A program made the translations under genes and the position numbers. From assembly GCA_964449115.1 (NCBI GenBank), contig CAYUXW010000014.1, forward strand, positions 1 through 39,422: a stretch of 39,422 nt of DNA, read 5' to 3'. The stretch comes from UBA1783 sp964449115 (GTDB lineage: Bacteria > Bacillota_I > Bacilli_A > Erysipelotrichales > Erysipelotrichaceae). Below, in pieces: positions 35,229-39,422 of the stretch (position 1 is the first letter of the stretch; every line of letters begins with the position of its first letter). The notes beneath the pieces were generated by a model. It saw only the letters and a program-made list of their open reading frames with translations, was not told the origin of the DNA and ran no database searches.

Positions 35229-35366
35229 AGACAAAATGTCTTTAAGGGCGGTACAGAGATGCCGACAAGATGTTACATACCGTTAAGCAAAGTTAATGGC
35301 TACTTTGTAGTATCCGTTTGCGTTTTAGTGAAGAAACAATCTTGTCAAGTGCCCGACAAGATTTTT
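35229..35366 (+). ncRNA. PyrR-type transcription attenuator
   Basis: The leader has the PyrR-binding consensus in context: GGTACAGAGATGCC (35250-35263) resembles AGTCCAGAGAGGCT and is followed by GACAAGAT. Terminator: AATCTTGTC (35338-35346) / GACAAGATT (35355-35363) then TTTTT. Antiterminator: the upstream GACAAGAT (35264-35271) pairs with the same ATCTTGTC (35339-35346), so it competes with the terminator. PyrR plus UMP would stabilise the binding hairpin and free the terminator. Family knowledge: such sites control pyr genes and uracil permease. Confidence 0.85.
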
Positions 35367-35452
35367 AATGTCTAAACCAGAATTAAGTGCTTAAATAATC
35401 CTGAAACACTTATCCTCTGCATTGTTTAAAAATTGAAAGGAAGAATTTTATC

Positions 35453-36832
35453 ATGAACAAACAACAACACATAATTGGGTATCTTCCCGATGAAAAGCCA
35501 GTAATGTGGAAGCTATTATTGTATGCCGTACAACAGGTGGTTGTAATGTTTCCAGCAACTGTTGCAGTAGCAATTATTACCGGTTTTCACATTTCAACGA
35601 CTATCTTCGCAAGTGGTCTGGCAACTATCTGCTTTATTCTGGTAACAGGTAGAAAAATACCTCTCTACTATGGATCAAGCTTCTCATATGTGGCAGCAAT
35701 CGGCAGCCTTATGAGTTCAGAAGCCTTGGTTAGACATACACTCAATGAAAGAATCGCCGTTGCCCAATTTGGTATCGTTATGTCAGGTTTTGTATCAATT
35801 GCGGCCGGTCTTATTATCAAACGTTTTGGAAGAGACTCTATTGAGAAAATTCTTCCTGCAGCTATAACCGGTCCTATTGCCATGGTTATAGGATTGACTC
35901 TGGCAGGAACAGCCTTAACTGATGCTCAATCATTCAGTGGAGCAATTCAGGTACTTGATTCACAGACAGCTCTGGCAACCAATATGGCCTGGATTGTCTC
36001 GCTGGTTACCCTGTTATCAACGATTCTGTTTTCAGTACATCTAAAAGGTTTCTTAGGACAACTTCCACTGCTTTTAGGACCAATTTTAGGTTGTTTAACC
36101 GCTGTTGTCATCTACTGGATAACAGGTATCAATCTGTTTAAAGTATTACCAGATACAGCCAACAGTGGAATATTCGCTTTACCAATATTCACTTTCCCAA
36201 AACCTACTTTGATGGCTGTAGCAGCTATTATGCCAATAGCTATCGCTACCATTCCAGAATCTACCGCCCATGTCTATCAGCTTGATATCTATGTCAATGA
36301 CTTAGCGAAGAAAAAGAATTCTAATAAAGAATATGATATCGCTGACAGATTAGGAGATAACCTGGTTGGTGATGGAATTGGTGATATCGTGGCTGGTTTC
36401 ATCGGTGGTCCAGCCGGAACAAACTATGGTGAAAATATCAGTGCTATGGCGATTACCAGAGTCTTCTCTATTCCAGTATTAATTGCTGCAGCAATTATTG
36501 CCATGGTAATCTCTTGCTTTACTCCATTAATCAATGCTATCTACTCAATTCCAACAGCTGTTATTGGTGGACTTGAAGTTTATCTGTTTGGCGCTATTGC
36601 CGCCCAGGGTATCGCTATTATGGTCGAAAAGAAAGTTGACCTGTTCAGCTCAAAAAATATTGCCATAATCGCTACTATAATGATTATTGGCTTAGGTGGA
36701 CAATTTGCCTTTGGTGGAAACATTCCATTCTTTGGCTTAAATATTCCTTGTGTAGCTGGTGCTTCAATCTTTGGAATTTTACTGCACTTACTATTAAGTG
36801 TTGGGGAAAAGAAAAATACTGCTGCTGAATAA
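35453..36832 (+). CDS. uraA: NCS2 (UraA/PyrP-type) uracil permease
   Basis: 459 aa, about 12-14 membrane helices. NCS2 proteins import nucleobases with H+. The DEKPVMWKLLLYAVQQVVVMFPATVAVA opening matches the uracil permease pattern, as do GSSFSYVAAIGS and GGPAGTNYGENISAMAITR, which contains the conserved TxYGEN Glu; an ESTAHVYQLD acidic site is in the expected fold position. Uracil rather than xanthine is inferred from the PyrR attenuator ahead of it. GAAAGGAAG precedes the ATG after an 86-nt leader from the terminator. Confidence 0.88.
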   Translation: MNKQQHIIGYLPDEKPVMWKLLLYAVQQVVVMFPATVAVAIITGFHISTTIFASGLATICFILVTGRKIPLYYGSSFSYVAAIGSLMSSEALVRHTLNERIAVAQFGIVMSGFVSIAAGLIIKRFGRDSIEKILPAAITGPIAMVIGLTLAGTALTDAQSFSGAIQVLDSQTALATNMAWIVSLVTLLSTILFSVHLKGFLGQLPLLLGPILGCLTAVVIYWITGINLFKVLPDTANSGIFALPIFTFPKPTLMAVAAIMPIAIATIPESTAHVYQLDIYVNDLAKKKNSNKEYDIADRLGDNLVGDGIGDIVAGFIGGPAGTNYGENISAMAITRVFSIPVLIAAAIIAMVISCFTPLINAIYSIPTAVIGGLEVYLFGAIAAQGIAIMVEKKVDLFSSKNIAIIATIMIIGLGGQFAFGGNIPFFGLNIPCVAGASIFGILLHLLLSVGEKKNTAAE

Positions 36833-36853
36833 TTTATATTAATAAAAATACTT

Positions 36854-36890
36854 AGACTTAGTTATCTTATATAGACTAAGTCTTTTATTA
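36854..36890 (+). terminator. permease terminator
   Basis: AGACTTAGT / ACTAAGTCT, 12-nt loop, then TTTTATT. Confidence 0.8.
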
Positions 36891-36900
36891 ATCTACAGCC

Positions 36901-36942
36901 AAAAAATAAAATGGACTATCTGTTGTTGACAGTCCATTTATT
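36901..36942 (-). terminator. enolase terminator
   Basis: AAATGGACT (36909-36917) / AGTCCATTT (36931-36939), U-rich tail TTATTTTTT on the minus strand. Confidence 0.8.
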
Positions 36943-36963
36943 CTTATCAGCTACTTTAATTTC

Positions 36964-38277
36964 TTATTTTAAGTTGAACCAAGCATCAAGTCCAGGATAC
37001 TTAGCAACATCGCCTAATTCTTCTTCAATTCTGATTAACTGGTTGTATTTAGCAACACGGTCAGTTCTTGAAGGAGCACCAGTCTTGATTTGTCCAGCGT
37101 TAACTGCTACAGCGATATCTGAAATTGTAGTATCTTCTGTTTCACCTGAACGGTGAGAAACAACTGATGTAAAGCCAGCACGAGCAGCCATTTCCATAGC
37201 TTCTAAAGTTTCAGTTAAAGTACCAATCTGGTTAACTTTAATTAAGATTGAATTAGAATTACCACCAGCAATACCTTTCTTTAATCTTTCAGTATTGGTA
37301 ACATACAAATCATCACCAACGATTTGAACTTTTTTGCCAAGTCTATCAGTGAACTTTTTCCATGCATCCCAGTCATCTTCTGCAAAAGCATCTTCAATTG
37401 AAATAATAGGATATTTACTAACCATATCTGCCCAGAAATCAATCATTTCATCTACGGTCATATATTTATCAATCTTCCACCAGTAATACAGGCCTTCTTT
37501 GCCTTTGGCTTTTGCTTTATCATACATTTCTGTAGCAGCAGCATCAATTGCTATACGGAACTGTTCACCTGGTTTGTATCCAGCTTTTTCAATAGCCTGA
37601 ACAATTACCTGAATTGCTTCTTCATCAGATTTAAGGTTAGGAGCAAATCCACCTTCATCACCAACTGCTGTTGCATATCCCTGATCACCTAAAACTTTCT
37701 TCAGGTTATGGAATACTTCAGCACACCATTGGACAGCTTCTTTAAATGATTTAGCTCCAACAGGCATAACCATGAACTCTTGAATAGTTACTGAATTATC
37801 AGCATGTGCTCCACCATTGATGATATTCATCATAGGAACTGGAAGAACCTTAGCATTAGTGCCTCCAATATAACGATATAAAGGAAGTCCTAATGAATTA
37901 GCTGCTGCTTTAGCAACTGCTAAAGAAACACCTAAAATAGCATTCGCGCCTAATTTTCCTTTGTTTGGAGTGCCATCTAATTCAATCATAACCTTATCAA
38001 TAAGAGTCTGATCAAAGACATTCATTCCAACTACTTCAGGAGCAATTATTTCATTGACGTTTTTAACAGCTTTACTGACACCTTTACCTAAATAACGTCC
38101 CTTATCTCCATCGCGCAATTCTACCGCTTCAAAAGCACCTGTTGATGCACCAGAAGGTACTGCTGCACGACCTAGAGAATCATCTTCAAGTGTTACATCA
38201 ACTTCAATTGTTGGGTTACCACGAGAATCTAGTATTTCGCGCGCAAATACATCTACAATTTCCAAATATTGTTTCAT
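36964..38277 (-). CDS. eno: enolase (phosphopyruvate hydratase)
   Basis: 437 aa. Converts 2-phosphoglycerate to phosphoenolpyruvate in glycolysis. Conserved pieces: ILDSRGNPT, SGASTGAFEAVELRD, the MNIINGGAHADN His loop, GDEGGFAP with the general acid Glu, GDDLYVTN with the metal Asp, the catalytic Lys in LIKVNQIGTLTET and SHRSGETEDTTISD. Start at 38277 (AAAGGAG eight bases upstream); the longer frame to 38295 begins at a TTG inside the ribosome site. Monocistronic here, with no adjoining gap or pgk genes. Confidence 0.98.
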   Translation of the reverse strand: MKQYLEIVDVFAREILDSRGNPTIEVDVTLEDDSLGRAAVPSGASTGAFEAVELRDGDKGRYLGKGVSKAVKNVNEIIAPEVVGMNVFDQTLIDKVMIELDGTPNKGKLGANAILGVSLAVAKAAANSLGLPLYRYIGGTNAKVLPVPMMNIINGGAHADNSVTIQEFMVMPVGAKSFKEAVQWCAEVFHNLKKVLGDQGYATAVGDEGGFAPNLKSDEEAIQVIVQAIEKAGYKPGEQFRIAIDAAATEMYDKAKAKGKEGLYYWWKIDKYMTVDEMIDFWADMVSKYPIISIEDAFAEDDWDAWKKFTDRLGKKVQIVGDDLYVTNTERLKKGIAGGNSNSILIKVNQIGTLTETLEAMEMAARAGFTSVVSHRSGETEDTTISDIAVAVNAGQIKTGAPSRTDRVAKYNQLIRIEEELGDVAKYPGLDAWFNLK

Positions 38278-38375
38278 ACAATAATCTCCTTTCAAAAAGT
38301 ATATGTTTTAACTACTTTTAATATATCTTATTTTAACATTTTTTCATAGTGAAATTGTGAAAATGTTGCCAATAA

Positions 38376-38398
38376 AACCTTAAAAATCGATTATAAGG
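38376..38398 (-). terminator. weak terminator overlapping a stop codon
   Basis: CCTTA / TAAGG (5 bp, extendable by partial internal pairing), minus-strand tail GGTTTTATT. The stop codon at 38382-38380 is in the 3' arm. Confidence 0.4.
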
Positions 38399-39147
38399 CC
38401 TACTCCAACTTCTTTAATTTCACTCACTTTGCTTAATTGTATTTTAGCCTGTAAATCAGTACAGTGACAAGGGTAAACGACAGCAACGTTTTCCTTAGAT
38501 AGATAATTGCAGACCTCATTATTCAACTTCGGATTATTTAACAGATGAAAACCACCAATTATTACATCTATCTCACTGATTCCACTAACCCTTTTAGCCT
38601 GCTCAATAATGTTACAGATGCCACTGTGTGAACAGCCGGTAATGATACTTATTTTATTATCACCAATATACAGCAAAGCACTGTCATCGTATAAATAATC
38701 TTCACCTAAAGGTTTGACCTCTTGAACAGTCCTTTTTATTTCTCCTAAAAACCAGATGTTTTCACTGATCTTTAAAGGTTCTTTAGTTGTTGTTATTTTA
38801 AAATTACCTGGGAAATCTTTGAGCTTAACAGGCATTGATACATCTAAACCCTCGTAGAATTTGTCTTTATCAACATCAGGATGAGCGATTACTTCAATCT
38901 TTTGTTTTAAATTTAAAATGTTTTCTACTCCCTTAGTATGATCATTATGACCATGAGAAAAAACAATTTTTGTAATACCATTTAAATCTATCCCCATTTT
39001 TTCAGCATTTCTAACAAAGACATCAGAATAGCCAGTATCAAATAAAATTACATCACTTCCATCTTCAAGCAGAAAAGAAAGCGCTGGTTCAGCCAGTAAA
39101 TAGTTATCAATGATACTGTTATTGTCACATAAAACTGTCAGTTTCAT
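38380..39147 (-). CDS. metallo-beta-lactamase-fold hydrolase (COG1237 type)
   Basis: 255 aa. The zinc motif is FSHGHNDHTKG (HxHxDH), with further ligands in GCSHSGI and a C-terminal His near HLLNN; DTGYSD is the usual strand-turn. COG1237 proteins include MptA-related dihydropterin synthases of methanogens, but in Firmicutes most are of unknown substrate. Start at 39147: GAGGTG lies seven bases upstream of this ATG, while the longer frame to 39195 crosses the promoter. Monocistronic. Confidence 0.88.
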   Translation of the reverse strand: MKLTVLCDNNSIIDNYLLAEPALSFLLEDGSDVILFDTGYSDVFVRNAEKMGIDLNGITKIVFSHGHNDHTKGVENILNLKQKIEVIAHPDVDKDKFYEGLDVSMPVKLKDFPGNFKITTTKEPLKISENIWFLGEIKRTVQEVKPLGEDYLYDDSALLYIGDNKISIITGCSHSGICNIIEQAKRVSGISEIDVIIGGFHLLNNPKLNNEVCNYLSKENVAVVYPCHCTDLQAKIQLSKVSEIKEVGVGLIIDF

Positions 39148-39166
39148 AGCTATACACCTCAATAAA

Positions 39167-39195
39167 AGTATAAATTTGTCATTGAATAAAATCAA
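39167..39195 (-). promoter_or_regulatory. promoter of the metallo-hydrolase gene
   Basis: Minus strand TTGATT (39195-39190), 17 bp, TATACT (39172-39167). It overlaps the opposing T-box promoter. Confidence 0.6.
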
Positions 39196-39210
39196 TCTCT
39201 ACTATATAAT
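39182..39210 (+). promoter_or_regulatory. promoter of the T-box transcript
   Basis: TTGAAT (39182-39187), 17 bp, TATAAT (39205-39210). Its -35 lies inside the spacer of the opposing promoter. Confidence 0.75.
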
Positions 39211-39216
39211 ATTAAT

Positions 39217-39422
39217 GTTGCAAAGAAAAGAGGAGTACACTATTTTGTAGGCATCACAGAGAGTTCTTGGCTGGTGGAAAAGAACATGCAGCAATAGTCG
39301 AATAAAAACTTGGAGCAAATCGGTTGTTACGATATAACTTAATGAAGGTGCATGCTATTGGTAATAGTATGAACTAAGGTGGTACCGCGTATTAACGTCC
39401 TTAGATATGGGCGTTTTATTTT
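39217..39422 (+). ncRNA. T-box riboswitch (right end; gene beyond window)
   Basis: T-box core AAGGTGGTACCGCG at 39376-39389. Stem I has the AGTA loop-E base (39235-39238), the AGAGAG bulge (39258-39263) and the apical GTTCTT / AAGAAC hairpin. Antiterminator: CTAAGG (39374-39379) with CCTTAG (39399-39404). Terminator: AACGTCC (39394-39400) / GGGCGTT (39409-39415) and T-run. The specifier loop follows GAA (39300-39302) and reads TAAAAACTT, so AAA (Lys) or AAC (Asn) are the candidates; I cannot settle which. The regulated gene is not in the window. Confidence 0.9.

Overview
The window reads as chromosomal DNA of a low-GC Firmicute. Gene starts carry AGGAGG-type ribosome sites, promoters are TTGACA/TATAAT-like with 16-18 bp spacers, U-tailed hairpins end most genes, and Gram-positive regulatory RNAs are present (FMN riboswitch, PyrR-type attenuator, T-box). 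Large Cna_B surface proteins ending in VPxTGDN, a CIRCE-controlled htpG and the overall gene style fit an Erysipelotrichia-like gut or oral anaerobe. That placement is inference, since no 16S or ribosomal marker lies in the window.

Layout. 1-430: MazG-like nucleotide pyrophosphohydrolase. 439-8117: one giant cell-wall protein (about 2519 aa) with seven near-identical 336-bp Cna_B repeats. 8187-10680: a small anchored protein of unknown function, divergent from a DUF3969-like gene plus M20 dipeptidase pair; the two opposing promoters share one -35 hexamer. 10696-13289: a second surface protein (717 aa) behind a roughly 400-nt structured leader. 13391-15076: a zinc-ribbon membrane protein and FMN-riboswitch-controlled ribU. 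15080-18797: a membrane protein and a three-gene K+ uptake operon (two TrkA-like halves plus TrkH). 18781-21529: a histidine-phosphatase homologue lacking its second catalytic His, and htpG under CIRCE. 21657-23823: a third surface protein (beta-helix type) broken by a one-base frameshift. 23857-26288: WYL regulator, small membrane protein, SurE. 26292-29118: an aldo/keto reductase-ferredoxin protein with a flavoprotein, and a DUF6904-like protein. 29170-34063: PnuC-like transporter, then a MarR plus heterodimeric ABC exporter operon. 34378-36900: a small membrane protein and a uracil-type NCS2 permease behind a PyrR-type attenuator. 36909-39422: enolase, a metallo-beta-lactamase-fold hydrolase, and a T-box leader whose gene lies beyond the edge.

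How it fits together. Three proteins share a VPxTGDN sorting signal and are probably anchored by the same sortase, which is not encoded here. Several transcription units carry visible control logic: FMN on riboflavin uptake, PyrR on uracil uptake, HrcA on htpG, MarR on its exporter, and uncharged tRNA on the gene past the right end. No tRNA, rRNA, CRISPR array, complete insertion sequence or prophage gene was found. The accessory interest lies in the surface-protein loci and the unexplained leader at 12850-13254.
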